Positions 29,771 through 37,554 of a stretch of DNA of 37,554 nucleotides are shown piece by piece (position 1 is the stretch's first letter; each line of letters begins with the position of its first letter). Source of the stretch: Lachnospiraceae bacterium (lineage in GTDB: Bacteria > Bacillota > Clostridia > Lachnospirales > Lachnospiraceae); contig JAILRI010000202.1 in the NCBI GenBank assembly GCA_024698555.1, forward strand, positions 1 through 37,554, given 5' to 3'. A model generated the notes under the pieces. That model saw nothing but the letters and a program-made list of their open reading frames with translations, did no database searches and was not told the DNA's origin. Made by a program: the position numbers and the translations under genes.

Positions 29771-32700
29771 TTAGCGCTTATTACGGCTGTTGCCGGTAGA
29801 TTTCTTTGATGTGCTCTTTTTAGGCTGTCTTCCTGCCTTCCTGCCCGGTTTTTCTGCCTTTTTTATCGCTGTCGCGGTATTATTATCTGTCAAGGCTGCT
29901 TTAGCCGGTCTGCCCCGTCTCTTTGACGCGGCGGGAACTACAGCCTCGGTTTCCTCACTAACTGCGGCCGGTGTTTCTGCGACTGCCGGTGCGGGTGAAA
30001 TACCTGCTTTAGCTTCCGATGCCGCAGTGTTAACTGTCTTAGTCTCAGGTACTGCGGCGGTGTTACCGGTACCGGCAGCATCAGAAGCCGTCTGTCCTGC
30101 AGCGTTCGGTCTTCTCCCGGGTCTCCTTTGTACTACAGGCGTAGTCTTGCCATCCTTAGAATCCGCTGTTTTACCGTAATAAGCGTTCAGATACATTTGC
30201 TTTATCTCGCTCATCAGCGGATATCTGGGGTTCGCGCCGGTGCACTGGTCATCAAATGCCTGCTCGGTCATGGCATCGAGTCTGTCCAGGAAATCCTTTT
30301 CATCGGGCACATAATCACGGATGGTGGGCTTGATGCCGATTCTTGCCTTCAGCTTGTCAATGGCCTTGATGAGATTGTTCAGCTTTTCTTCGTCAGTTCT
30401 GCCGCCCAGCTTCAGGTGATCGGCTACCTGTGCGTATCTGGCCAGCGTATGAGGGTAGCTGTACTGCGGGAAGGTTCCCATCTTCGTCGGAACCTCGGCA
30501 GCGTTGAAACGCAGCACTTCATCGATCATAAGGGCATTGGCAACGCCATGCGCTATATGATGGAAGGCGCCGAGCTTGTGAGCCATGGAATGGCATACAC
30601 CGAGGAACGCATTGGCGAAAGCCATACCTGCCATAGTCGCAGCATTGGCCATCTTCTCTCTGGCGACCTCGTCCACTGTACCGTTATCGTAAGCTCTGGG
30701 AAGGTATTCGAAAATGGTGTCGAGAGCCTTCAGAGCCAGTCCGTCCGTATAATCGGTCGCCATCATGGAAGCGTAAGCCTCGAGAGCATGGGTTACCGCG
30801 TCGATACCGGATGCGGCTGTCAGACCCTTCGGAGCTGTCATATGGAAATCGGTATCGATAATGGCCATCTTGGGTAACAGCTCATAATCGGCCAGAGGAT
30901 ACTTGATGCCGGTCTTTTCGTCTGTAATTACCGCGAAGGGAGTAACCTCCGAGCCTGTACCCGCAGAGGTGGGAATGGCGATGAAATACGCCTTTTCGCC
31001 CATCTTCGGGAAAGTATAGATCCTCTTCCTGATGTCCATGAAGCGCATGGCCATATCCATAAAATCTACTTCGGGATGCTCATACAGTACCCACATGATC
31101 TTGGCAGCATCCATGGCTGAACCGCCGCCTAAGGCAATGATCACATCCGGCTTGAAGGACGTCATGGCCGCGGCTCCGGCCTTGGCGGAGACAATCGTCG
31201 GGTCGGGCTCGACATCAAAGAAGCAGTTATAGGCAATCCCCATCTCTTCGAGCTTGTCGGTTATGGGCTTTGTATTGCCGTTGTGATAAAGGAAATTGTC
31301 GGTTACGACAAACGCGCGTTTCTTGCCCATTACAGTTTTAAGCTCATCAAGAGCAACGGGCAGACACCCTTTCTTGATATATATCTTTTCAGGCGCTCTG
31401 AACCAAAGCATGTTTTCTCTCCTCTCAGCGACCGTTTTGTAGTTAAGCAGATGCTTGATGCCGACATTTTCACTTACGGAGTTGCCGCCCCAGGAGCCGC
31501 AGCCCAAAGTGAGAGAGGGTCTGAGCATAAAATTGTAGATATCGCCGATACCGCCCTGTGAGGAAGGCGTGTTGACCAGGATACGGCAGGTCTTCATCCT
31601 TTCGGCAAATTCATCCAGCTTATCCTTGGCAGTAACAGTATTTAAGTAAATAGAGGAGGTATGGCCGTAACCGCCGTCGGCGATCAGGCGCTCAGCCTTT
31701 GAAAACGCGTCTTGAATATCCTTCGCTTTGTACATGGCCAATACCGGAGAAAGCTTCTCATGGGCAAATTCCTCGGAAAGCTCTACTGACCTTACTTCGC
31801 CGATAAGTACCTTGGTTGTCTCGGGAACCGTGACACCGGCAAGTTCAGCAATGGTCGCGGCCTTCTGCCCTACGATCTTCGCGTTGAGCGCGCCGTTGAC
31901 AAGGATGGTCTTACGCACCTTATCCTTTTCGGCGGGCTTTAAGAAATAACAGCCTCTTTTCGAAAATTCATTTTTAACTGCGTCATAAACCTTGTCAAGA
32001 ACGATGACTGACTGCTCGGAGGCACATATCATACCGTTGTCGAAGGTCTTGGAATGTATGATGGAGTTGACAGCGAGTACGATATCTGCGCTGTCATCTA
32101 TAATGGCGGGAGTGTTGCCGGCGCCTACGCCCAAAGCGGGCTTGCCGCTGGAATACGCGGCCTTTACCATGCCGGGTCCGCCGGTAGCCAGGATTATGTC
32201 GGATTCCTTCATAACGAGATTGGTCATCTCCAGGCTCGGAACATCGATCCATGCGATGATCCCTTCAGGAGCTCCGGCTGCCACGGCCGCTTCCAGCACG
32301 ACCTTTGCTGCCGCAATGGTTGAGAGCCTGGCTCTGGGATGAGGACTGATGATGATACCGTTTCTCGTCTTGAGTGCTATCAGAGTCTTGAAAATAGCGG
32401 TAGATGTAGGATTCGTGGTAGGAATGACCGCACCGATCACGCCGATGGATTCGGCAACGGTTTTGGTTCCGAATTCCTTATTTTCAGCGATCACCCCGCA
32501 GGTCTTCACATCACGGTAGGCATTGTAGATATATTCGGCGGCGTAGTGGTTCTTGATCACCTTGTCCTCGACAACTCCCATGCCGGTCTCTTCCACTGCC
32601 AGCTTCGCGAGCGGTATTCGCTCCTTGTCAGCGGCGGTCGCTGCCGCAAGGAATATACGGTCAACCTGTTCCTGTGTATATTCCGCAAATACGCGCTGTG

Positions 32701-32773
32701 CCTTTTTTACCTGTGTGATGGCGGCTTCCAGCTTATCTACGCTGTCTACCACCGTATACGTTACATTTTTCAT
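29771..32773 (-). CDS. adhE: Bifunctional acetaldehyde-CoA/alcohol dehydrogenase with basic AT-hook-like C-terminal tail
   Basis: A 1000-residue AdhE that reduces acetyl-CoA to acetaldehyde and then ethanol, regenerating NAD+ during fermentation. The N-terminal aldehyde dehydrogenase half has the catalytic Cys250 (DNGMICASEQS) and VGAGNTPA. The C-terminal iron alcohol dehydrogenase half has ALGGGSAMDAAK, PTSAGTGSEVTPFAV and the iron-binding His residues in GVCHSMAHKLGAFHHIAHG. AdhE proteins form spirosome filaments. The normal protein ends near residue 867 (MYLNAYYG); here 133 more residues follow, rich in Ala, Thr, Pro and Lys/Arg, with RRPGRRP, KRRGRPAK and PGRKAGRQPKK. The ORF-track start at 32797 is replaced by the ATG at 32773, which has AAAGGAG 5 nt upstream. 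First gene of a four-gene operon. Confidence 0.95.
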   Translation of the reverse strand: MKNVTYTVVDSVDKLEAAITQVKKAQRVFAEYTQEQVDRIFLAAATAADKERIPLAKLAVEETGMGVVEDKVIKNHYAAEYIYNAYRDVKTCGVIAENKEFGTKTVAESIGVIGAVIPTTNPTSTAIFKTLIALKTRNGIIISPHPRARLSTIAAAKVVLEAAVAAGAPEGIIAWIDVPSLEMTNLVMKESDIILATGGPGMVKAAYSSGKPALGVGAGNTPAIIDDSADIVLAVNSIIHSKTFDNGMICASEQSVIVLDKVYDAVKNEFSKRGCYFLKPAEKDKVRKTILVNGALNAKIVGQKAATIAELAGVTVPETTKVLIGEVRSVELSEEFAHEKLSPVLAMYKAKDIQDAFSKAERLIADGGYGHTSSIYLNTVTAKDKLDEFAERMKTCRILVNTPSSQGGIGDIYNFMLRPSLTLGCGSWGGNSVSENVGIKHLLNYKTVAERRENMLWFRAPEKIYIKKGCLPVALDELKTVMGKKRAFVVTDNFLYHNGNTKPITDKLEEMGIAYNCFFDVEPDPTIVSAKAGAAAMTSFKPDVIIALGGGSAMDAAKIMWVLYEHPEVDFMDMAMRFMDIRKRIYTFPKMGEKAYFIAIPTSAGTGSEVTPFAVITDEKTGIKYPLADYELLPKMAIIDTDFHMTAPKGLTAASGIDAVTHALEAYASMMATDYTDGLALKALDTIFEYLPRAYDNGTVDEVAREKMANAATMAGMAFANAFLGVCHSMAHKLGAFHHIAHGVANALMIDEVLRFNAAEVPTKMGTFPQYSYPHTLARYAQVADHLKLGGRTDEEKLNNLIKAIDKLKARIGIKPTIRDYVPDEKDFLDRLDAMTEQAFDDQCTGANPRYPLMSEIKQMYLNAYYGKTADSKDGKTTPVVQRRPGRRPNAAGQTASDAAGTGNTAAVPETKTVNTAASEAKAGISPAPAVAETPAAVSEETEAVVPAASKRRGRPAKAALTDNNTATAIKKAEKPGRKAGRQPKKSTSKKSTGNSRNKR
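29774..30172 (-). other. C-terminal tail of AdhE with AT-hook-like motifs
   Basis: This segment encodes residues 868-1000, outside the conserved AdhE core. It is low-complexity (Ala, Thr, Pro, Lys) with an acidic patch (EETEAVV) and three Gly-Arg-Pro-type basic motifs. KRRGRPAK matches the AT-hook core (RGRP with flanking basic residues) closely. It ends in a Lys/Ser-rich histone-H1-like stretch. The frame is continuous with the core and stays open to the operon junction, so it is not a frameshift artefact at the DNA level. Confidence 0.85.
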
Positions 32774-32787
32774 TCTGACTCCTTTCC

Positions 32788-32800
32788 AAAATGACATTTT
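32788..32800. promoter_or_regulatory. Small palindrome AAAATG-A-CATTTT in the adhE leader
   Basis: A perfect 6+6-bp inverted repeat with one central base lies about 7-19 bases after the predicted adhE start site and just before the ribosome binding site. It could be an operator. It does not resemble the Rex consensus TTGTTAAnnnnTTAACAA. Confidence 0.3.
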
Positions 32801-32813
32801 CCCCCAACATTAC

Positions 32814-32842
32814 ATTCTAGCACAGTTTCGATGATAATGCAA
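32814..32842 (-). promoter_or_regulatory. Promoter of the adhE operon
   Basis: On the minus strand TTGCAT (32842-32837) and TAGAAT (32819-32814) are separated by 17 bases, with TG one base before the -10 box (extended -10). The leader would be about 35 nt. Confidence 0.65.
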
Positions 32843-32852
32843 TGAGGCTGAG

Positions 32853-32880
32853 AAAAAAAGGACTGTCGCCCGGACAGTCC
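32853..32880 (-). terminator. Rho-independent terminator of the surface-protein gene
   Basis: The perfect 7-bp stem GGACTGT/ACAGTCC has a 7-nt loop and is followed on the minus strand by seven T. It separates the surface-protein gene from the adhE promoter. Confidence 0.92.
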
Positions 32881-32899
32881 CTTAACTTCTCTTTATGCC

Positions 32900-35800
32900 T
32901 TATTTTTTTATCCTCTTCACCTTCACTCCCTCGGGGAGACCGGATGCTTCGATGAGAGCCTTTGCCTTATCGAATTCTTTCTTCGTTGCAGTCTGGATCT
33001 TTATGACCGCATTGGGAGCAATATCGGCAAATGCGCCCGTGCTGACCTTCTTCAGGTTCAGTGAATAGATCAGTACGCTCTTTAGGTTGGACGCGCCCTT
33101 AAAAGCATTCTTTCCGATGGTATCGATAGTGCTTGATATCTTCACCTTGGTGATATCCGTGTTGCCGGCAAAAGCTTTCGCGCCGATAATGGATACCGGC
33201 TGCTTTGTGCCGTTGGATTCCACTGACTCGGGTATTGTAGCCGTACTGCCCTGTGTCTCATAGGAGGTAAGCTTGACCTTGCCCTTTGCGGATACGTCGT
33301 AGGTCTTGGTCACGCTGTCACCGTTGGACTTGGTGGTTGCCTGTATGAGAGTACCGCTTCCGTCAGCTTCAGTCTTCAGGGACTCTGCTACGACCTTGCC
33401 CTTTGTGGTAGTCTTGACCACGCTGGACTCGCTGCTTCCGTCGGCGTAAACCGTTGCGGACTCTACGATCTCAGTACCTCGTGAATTATAAGAACGCTCG
33501 GTCTCGGTAGCGGAAAGAACTTCGCCTTCCGTATCCATGACTACTGTGCTGGCAGTCATGCTCCCGTCGCTCTTTTCCTCCATCTTGGTCTCTGTGGTGG
33601 TCACCTGGCCGTCAGCGCCGGTCTCTACCTTGGTTTCCTCGGTAGTCTTTGTTCCATCGCTGCTCTCTTCGATCTTCGTTTCGGTGGTGGTCACCTGGCC
33701 GTCCTCTCCCGTCTCCATCCTGCTTTCGGTGGTCACGGTCAAGCCGTCCTCAGTCTTCTCCACTTTCGTCTCAGTAGTGGAAAGGACTTCTCCGTTCTCA
33801 CCCGTTACCGTCTCAGTCTTCTCAAGCGACCCGTCGGCATTTTCCTTAGTTTTGGCTGTGGTCACCGTGCCGTCTGCTGTTTTGGTCTCTTCTTTGGTTA
33901 CGGTGGATCCGTCGGCATTTTCAACAGTTTCAGTCTTTGTCGTGGTTCCGTCGGCCGTTACGGTTTCTTCCTTCGTGGTGGTTGATCCGTCGGAATTCTG
34001 TTCTACGGTTGTAGTAGTGGTAGATCCGTCTTTGTTCTCCGTAACCGTAGTCTCAACCGTACCTGCAGTATCGGTTGGTCCGCCGCCGTTGGCAGAACCT
34101 TCTCCCATGCTGCTTTCGCCGCCTGCGGTCGTTCCGCCGTCGGAAGTTGTTTTCCCCGTGGTCGTATCACCCTCAGACACTGCTCCACCCGTGGTCGTCC
34201 CTTCACCTGCAGTTGTTCCGCCGGTAGTTGTGCCTCCATCGATCGGCGTACCGCCACCAGTAGTTGTTCCGCCTGTGGTCGTCCCGTCGGTGCTTGTACC
34301 TCCACCTGTGGTTGTTCCTTCATCTATGGACGTTCCACCGCCTGTGGTGGTTCCGCTGCTCTGCTTATTTTTATAAGTTGCTGTTACCGTAACTGCCTTC
34401 GCAGGCATCTTAAACGTAGTAGTCGTGGAAGCTGCGTCAGCAAACTCCACGCCGTCGCTGCCCGTCCACCTGTCAAATTCCTGTCCGTCAGGGGCCGCAT
34501 CCGCTGTGATCGTTACTACAGCGTTTTCTTCATAGCTTCCGGATGTCACGGCTGTATCGCCGCTTCCTGCCTTGCCCTTTACGACATTGGCTGTATATAC
34601 CGGTTTGGGCGTTATGGTCAGAGTTCCGGTCCGATAAGCTACCGTATAGTTACCCTGTACCGTGTCACCCGCAGGTGTGATCACATAAGTGCCTGAAGTC
34701 TCGCCGGACGCTCTTGAAATGTTATAGGAGATCACATCATTTCCTATAACACCCGATACAGAGGCGGTAAAGGAAGGATCAGCCCCGCCCTCTGTTTTGT
34801 TTTTATCTTCGGCTGTGACTGTCGCATCCTTTCTTGCTATCGCAGCGGTTACAGAACCGCTCATTCCTTCATAATACTCAGTTCCTGCCAGTCTGTAATA
34901 TACCGTATAGCTGCCTGCGTTTACAGCGGCCGGTACATTATCCGAATAATCCCTTCCGTTAAGGCTGTATTGCAGAGTGCCATAATTACTGCTGCCCGCC
35001 GTTACCAGCTGCAGCGACTCTCCGTTATAAGTGAGGTTCTTTGCAACAGGAGCTGTAACAGCTGGAACAGCCTTATTTACCGTGAGCCTGATAAAGCTCT
35101 CGCCAATAGTCGTCTCCGATTCGTATTTTGCCGTGATGACTGCGGTTCCGGGCTTAAGGATGCTCACAACACCCGTACTGCTTACCGTCGCCACAGCTGT
35201 ATTATTGCCGGACCAGCTCCATGAAGCGGTACCCTCACCCGGAGCCGTAACACTGCCGCTCAGAGTAAAGGCGGCTTCTCCATAAACTGCGGTTCTGTCG
35301 CCACCTGCGATGCTTACCCCGGCATCAGACCTCTCTACGAAACGTACTACCACATTTACGGTAGAGTCCTCATAATTTTGGGAAGAGATGATCACCGGAA
35401 GGGTTATGGACGAACCGGTTGCGGCGCCTGCAAGTGAAACCGTTACCGTACCGGTAGCGCTGTCCACGCTCCAGGAGTTGAGAGACACATTGCCTGTAAT
35501 GCTTTCGGTACCCTTCGCATAGGAGGACGTTCCCGCGTCTGACGGCATCCTTCCTGCCGCAGACGTGGTGAAGGAGGTTAAGGTATATGCCTTGTCCAGA
35601 GTAACAGGGGTTAACGCCGACGTCTTGCTTCCGGCCTTCGTGATCTCAAAATCCACCGTTGCCGTTTTGTCGGTATCTACGGTAATACTTGCGGTATACG
35701 TTCCAGCGTCCGTCGGTGCTGTCGTACTCTTCGTATAGCTTGTTTGTCCGCGTCCCGCGTACTCTATCACGGGAACTGTCAATCCCAGCGATGTCCATGC

Positions 35801-37519
35801 CGCCTTATCCGCGATAACTGCACCTGTGTACGCGCTGCCGTTATATGTCGCATCCGCAGCGCTAATGGTCAGTGTAACCCTGCCATCAGTCAGTCCACAG
35901 GACGATACTGTTGAGGAACATGCTGCCGTGACAGTAGCGCCGCTTGCAGAGTAATCAAAGCTGTGCACATGTTTCGAAATAATAGTCAGCGCGTTACTTA
36001 TTTCACTGATATCAAAATAATCATCGTTGTTTTCACTGACATTTTCTGTTCCGAACATATAGACAATGTCATCACGGTTCTTTATGCCTGATGCCTCAAG
36101 TTTCACAAGCCCGTGATAAACTGTCAATGTGCCGATCGTACCGGTACATCCGTTTTCAGTCGTTCCGATCCCGATACCGTCCGCCCCCGACCCGCCGGTT
36201 GCAGTAATGGTTCCACCCTTGATGACTATATCGCCACCGGTAGTGTCAACTGCCAAAGCGCCGTTCAGGCCGATACCGGCTGAATATGTGCCGCCGGTCG
36301 CGCTAAGCGTTCCGTTTCCCTTGATGGTAAGGGTGCTTGCCAGACCGCCGAGCTGTATGCCTGCTTTTAAGTCTGCCCCTGTCACGCTGTTATCTCCGAC
36401 AAGGGTAATATCTGCTGTTCCGTCGCAAACGATACCGCCATTGATGGTTGCGCCGCTGAGCGTGATGTCTGCTCCGTCGGCAATTGTCACAGTGTGGCTC
36501 GTCGAGCCTGTCAGCACATCTTTATCGATGGCGGTAACGTCACCGGAAATTTCCGATAGATCAATCGTTGCGCCCGCCGTAACTGTCACATTGACGTTAG
36601 GCATGACAAAGGTGTATTGTCTGTTTCCGATATCGGTCAACGTCAGGTCGTTGTTGCCATCGTTCACACGCAGAGTAGACGCGTCAACTGCCGTACCGAG
36701 TGTCAGTGTGACCGTCGCACCCGGAAGCGCGGATGCAGCGCTTGCATTAACACTGGCAGTAATTTCATTTCTGATCGTAATATTGTGTTTTTGAGTATTT
36801 ACGGTAAACTTTGCGGTTGAGGCAGCGCTGGCGCCATCAGGATCCGTTGCCTTAAACGTAACCGTGGCAGAACCGTACCAATCCGGGTCCGGGATAACGA
36901 TACTCGCTACACGGTTGGGATCGATTACCACGCTCAGGTCACCATCTGCCCGATCATCGCCAATGGGAGTGATAACGCATTCCCAGAGGATCCGGTTTTT
37001 CGGATGATCGAGATCGTTGACGTAATCATCAAGCCAGATCTTGGCGAAGGTTTTACCTTCGTCTATCGTCTGGTCCGGGATCTGCCTGACTGTCGGCACA
37101 TTGTTCACAGATTCAACGTTGAAGTTCACTGTTTCAGAACCCTTGGCGCCCTTGGTGTCTGTCGCGGTAAAGGTAATGTCTTCGGAACCGTTCCAGTATT
37201 CGCTCGGAATTTCTATCGTCGCGACACGCTCGGGAGAAATAGACACCCTGAGTTGCTTATAGCCGGAAGCCGTCCACTGGATTTTGGATGGTTGATCTTC
37301 ATCGGTCACATACCTGTCCAGATTGATCGGGGCAAATCTTCCGCCTTCATTAATACTTTCTCCCGGAATTCCATCCACGACAGGAGCGGTGTTCTCTGCT
37401 TCCTCCGCCCGCACCACCATCGTAAACTGTGGCAGCGGCATAGCTGACAGCACCATCGCGGCTGTCAGTATAAATGTCGTTATACATTTCACCAGGCTCT
37501 TGCTTTTTCGTTTCATCAT
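32900..37519 (-). CDS. Large secreted multidomain surface protein (cadherin-like, beta-helix, Big_2, MBG, InlB-like, LRR)
   Basis: A 1539-residue protein with a signal peptide (basic MMKRKSKSLVK, hydrophobic core, likely cleavage after VVRA near residue 38). In order I see two cadherin-like domains (45-140, 141-245), an InlB-type beta repeat ending FVMPNVNVTVTA (245-316), a parallel beta-helix/carbohydrate-binding-like region (318-515), an MBG-like domain (516-630), a Big_2 domain (735-815), two MBG domains (816-973), another InlB-type repeat ending FKMPAKAVTVTATY (974-1050), a Gly/Thr-rich linker (1054-1152), about 19 short DG-turn repeats (1153-1420), and an LRR_5-like end (1440-1500). There is no LPxTG motif or SLH domain, so the anchoring is unclear; a free adhesin or S-layer-associated protein is possible. 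The start has GGAG 7 nt upstream of the first of two adjacent ATGs. Confidence 0.9.
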   Translation of the reverse strand: MMKRKSKSLVKCITTFILTAAMVLSAMPLPQFTMVVRAEEAENTAPVVDGIPGESINEGGRFAPINLDRYVTDEDQPSKIQWTASGYKQLRVSISPERVATIEIPSEYWNGSEDITFTATDTKGAKGSETVNFNVESVNNVPTVRQIPDQTIDEGKTFAKIWLDDYVNDLDHPKNRILWECVITPIGDDRADGDLSVVIDPNRVASIVIPDPDWYGSATVTFKATDPDGASAASTAKFTVNTQKHNITIRNEITASVNASAASALPGATVTLTLGTAVDASTLRVNDGNNDLTLTDIGNRQYTFVMPNVNVTVTAGATIDLSEISGDVTAIDKDVLTGSTSHTVTIADGADITLSGATINGGIVCDGTADITLVGDNSVTGADLKAGIQLGGLASTLTIKGNGTLSATGGTYSAGIGLNGALAVDTTGGDIVIKGGTITATGGSGADGIGIGTTENGCTGTIGTLTVYHGLVKLEASGIKNRDDIVYMFGTENVSENNDDYFDISEISNALTIISKHVHSFDYSASGATVTAACSSTVSSCGLTDGRVTLTISAADATYNGSAYTGAVIADKAAWTSLGLTVPVIEYAGRGQTSYTKSTTAPTDAGTYTASITVDTDKTATVDFEITKAGSKTSALTPVTLDKAYTLTSFTTSAAGRMPSDAGTSSYAKGTESITGNVSLNSWSVDSATGTVTVSLAGAATGSSITLPVIISSQNYEDSTVNVVVRFVERSDAGVSIAGGDRTAVYGEAAFTLSGSVTAPGEGTASWSWSGNNTAVATVSSTGVVSILKPGTAVITAKYESETTIGESFIRLTVNKAVPAVTAPVAKNLTYNGESLQLVTAGSSNYGTLQYSLNGRDYSDNVPAAVNAGSYTVYYRLAGTEYYEGMSGSVTAAIARKDATVTAEDKNKTEGGADPSFTASVSGVIGNDVISYNISRASGETSGTYVITPAGDTVQGNYTVAYRTGTLTITPKPVYTANVVKGKAGSGDTAVTSGSYEENAVVTITADAAPDGQEFDRWTGSDGVEFADAASTTTTFKMPAKAVTVTATYKNKQSSGTTTGGGTSIDEGTTTGGGTSTDGTTTGGTTTGGGTPIDGGTTTGGTTAGEGTTTGGAVSEGDTTTGKTTSDGGTTAGGESSMGEGSANGGGPTDTAGTVETTVTENKDGSTTTTTVEQNSDGSTTTKEETVTADGTTTKTETVENADGSTVTKEETKTADGTVTTAKTKENADGSLEKTETVTGENGEVLSTTETKVEKTEDGLTVTTESRMETGEDGQVTTTETKIEESSDGTKTTEETKVETGADGQVTTTETKMEEKSDGSMTASTVVMDTEGEVLSATETERSYNSRGTEIVESATVYADGSSESSVVKTTTKGKVVAESLKTEADGSGTLIQATTKSNGDSVTKTYDVSAKGKVKLTSYETQGSTATIPESVESNGTKQPVSIIGAKAFAGNTDITKVKISSTIDTIGKNAFKGASNLKSVLIYSLNLKKVSTGAFADIAPNAVIKIQTATKKEFDKAKALIEASGLPEGVKVKRIKK
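33260..34063 (-). repeat. About 19 short DG-turn repeats in the surface protein
   Basis: The encoded residues 1153-1420 are built from 12-16-residue units of the pattern T-x-x-x-(x)-x-D/N-G-x-x-T-T-x-E, for example TVENADGSTVTKEE and TKVETGADGQVTTTE. Each looks like strand-turn-strand, so a beta-solenoid or long beta-sheet stalk is likely. Two units (ETGEDGQVTTTETK and ETGADGQVTTTETK) are nearly identical, suggesting fairly recent duplication. Confidence 0.8.
34064..34360 (-). repeat. Gly/Thr-rich repetitive linker in the surface protein
   Basis: The encoded residues 1054-1152 are almost only Gly, Thr, Ser, Asp and Glu, with recurring TTTGGGT and TTTGG units. The DNA repeats are short and irregular. 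Such linkers act as flexible wall-spanning stalks, and length variation between strains would be expected. Confidence 0.85.
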
Positions 37520-37554
37520 ATGTTATCTCCATTCATCTTTATCCGTACTCTCAA

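Noticed and set aside
30128-30877. Plus-strand 249-residue ORF
   Set aside because: Antisense to the iron alcohol dehydrogenase domain of AdhE; no independent support.
32774-32842. Rex (redox repressor) operator upstream of adhE
   Set aside because: No TTGTTAAnnnnTTAACAA-like palindrome is present; only a small AAAATG-A-CATTTT repeat.
34064-34360. Possible CRISPR-like array in the repetitive segment
   Set aside because: The repeats are short, irregular and in frame within a coding region, with no constant repeat or unique spacers, and no cas genes are present.
33537-34376. Plus-strand 279-residue ORF rich in Val, Pro and Ser
   Set aside because: It is the mirror of the Thr/Gly-rich coding repeats of the surface protein on the minus strand; no ribosome site or family features.
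37350-37532. Minus-strand 60-residue ORF at the right edge
   Set aside because: It overlaps the signal peptide region of the surface protein in another frame and has no support.

Overview
The window looks like a chromosomal piece of an anaerobic, moderate-GC Firmicute, most likely a Lachnospiraceae member (Butyrivibrio/Roseburia-like). This rests on the Shine-Dalgarno style (AGGAGG/GGAGG), sigma-A type promoters, a tRNA gene without encoded CCA, fermentative AdhE, a clostridial Re-citrate-synthase-like enzyme, several GGDEF proteins and a very large secreted Ig/cadherin-like protein. I see no phage, IS element, rRNA or CRISPR array.

Layout. (1) 1-4 kb, minus strand: a partial AAA-ATPase-like/PD-(D/E)XK-type gene, a GNAT acetyltransferase, and a response regulator/histidine kinase pair. 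(2) 4.1-7.7 kb, minus: a MacB/FtsX-type ABC permease and its ATPase, driven by a near-perfect sigma-A promoter with a palindromic operator on the start site. (3) 7.75-11.5 kb, plus: two half-ABC exporters that form an asymmetric heterodimer (one degenerate and one canonical ATP site). (4) 11.5-15.1 kb: a membrane diguanylate cyclase (minus), a Nudix hydrolase (plus) and a small secreted protein (minus). (5) 15.2-17.5 kb, plus: a 7TM-type hybrid histidine kinase. (6) 17.5-22.3 kb, minus: a Re-citrate synthase/2-isopropylmalate synthase-like enzyme, a MATE exporter, RpiB and Sua5 (which carries a tandem-repeat linker). (7) 22.3-25.7 kb, plus: a single-chain MmeI-like (type IIL) restriction-modification enzyme and a tRNA-Val(CAC), beside a probable truncated minus-strand gene remnant. 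(8) 25.7-32.85 kb, minus: a tight four-gene operon adhE - APH-like kinase - membrane GGDEF - LacI-type-sensor GGDEF, with a promoter at one end and a terminator at the other. (9) 32.85-37.5 kb, minus: a 1539-residue secreted multidomain surface protein.

The part most worth follow-up is region 8. A central fermentation enzyme (AdhE, here with a 133-residue basic, AT-hook-like C-terminal tail) appears to be co-transcribed with a small-molecule-kinase-like protein and two diguanylate cyclases, one membrane-bound with an inhibitory I-site and one cytosolic with a sugar-binding-protein-like sensor. This suggests, as inference only, a link between fermentative redox state or carbon supply and cyclic-di-GMP signalling. 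Other unusual points are a sua5 promoter embedded in a terminator that predicts a leaderless mRNA, the 18-bp repeats inside sua5, and the restriction gene next to what looks like a beheaded gene.

Several starts in the ORF track were moved inward to match ribosome binding sites (ABC permease, first exporter, GGDEF at 11.5 kb, secreted protein, hybrid kinase, MATE, membrane GGDEF, AdhE).
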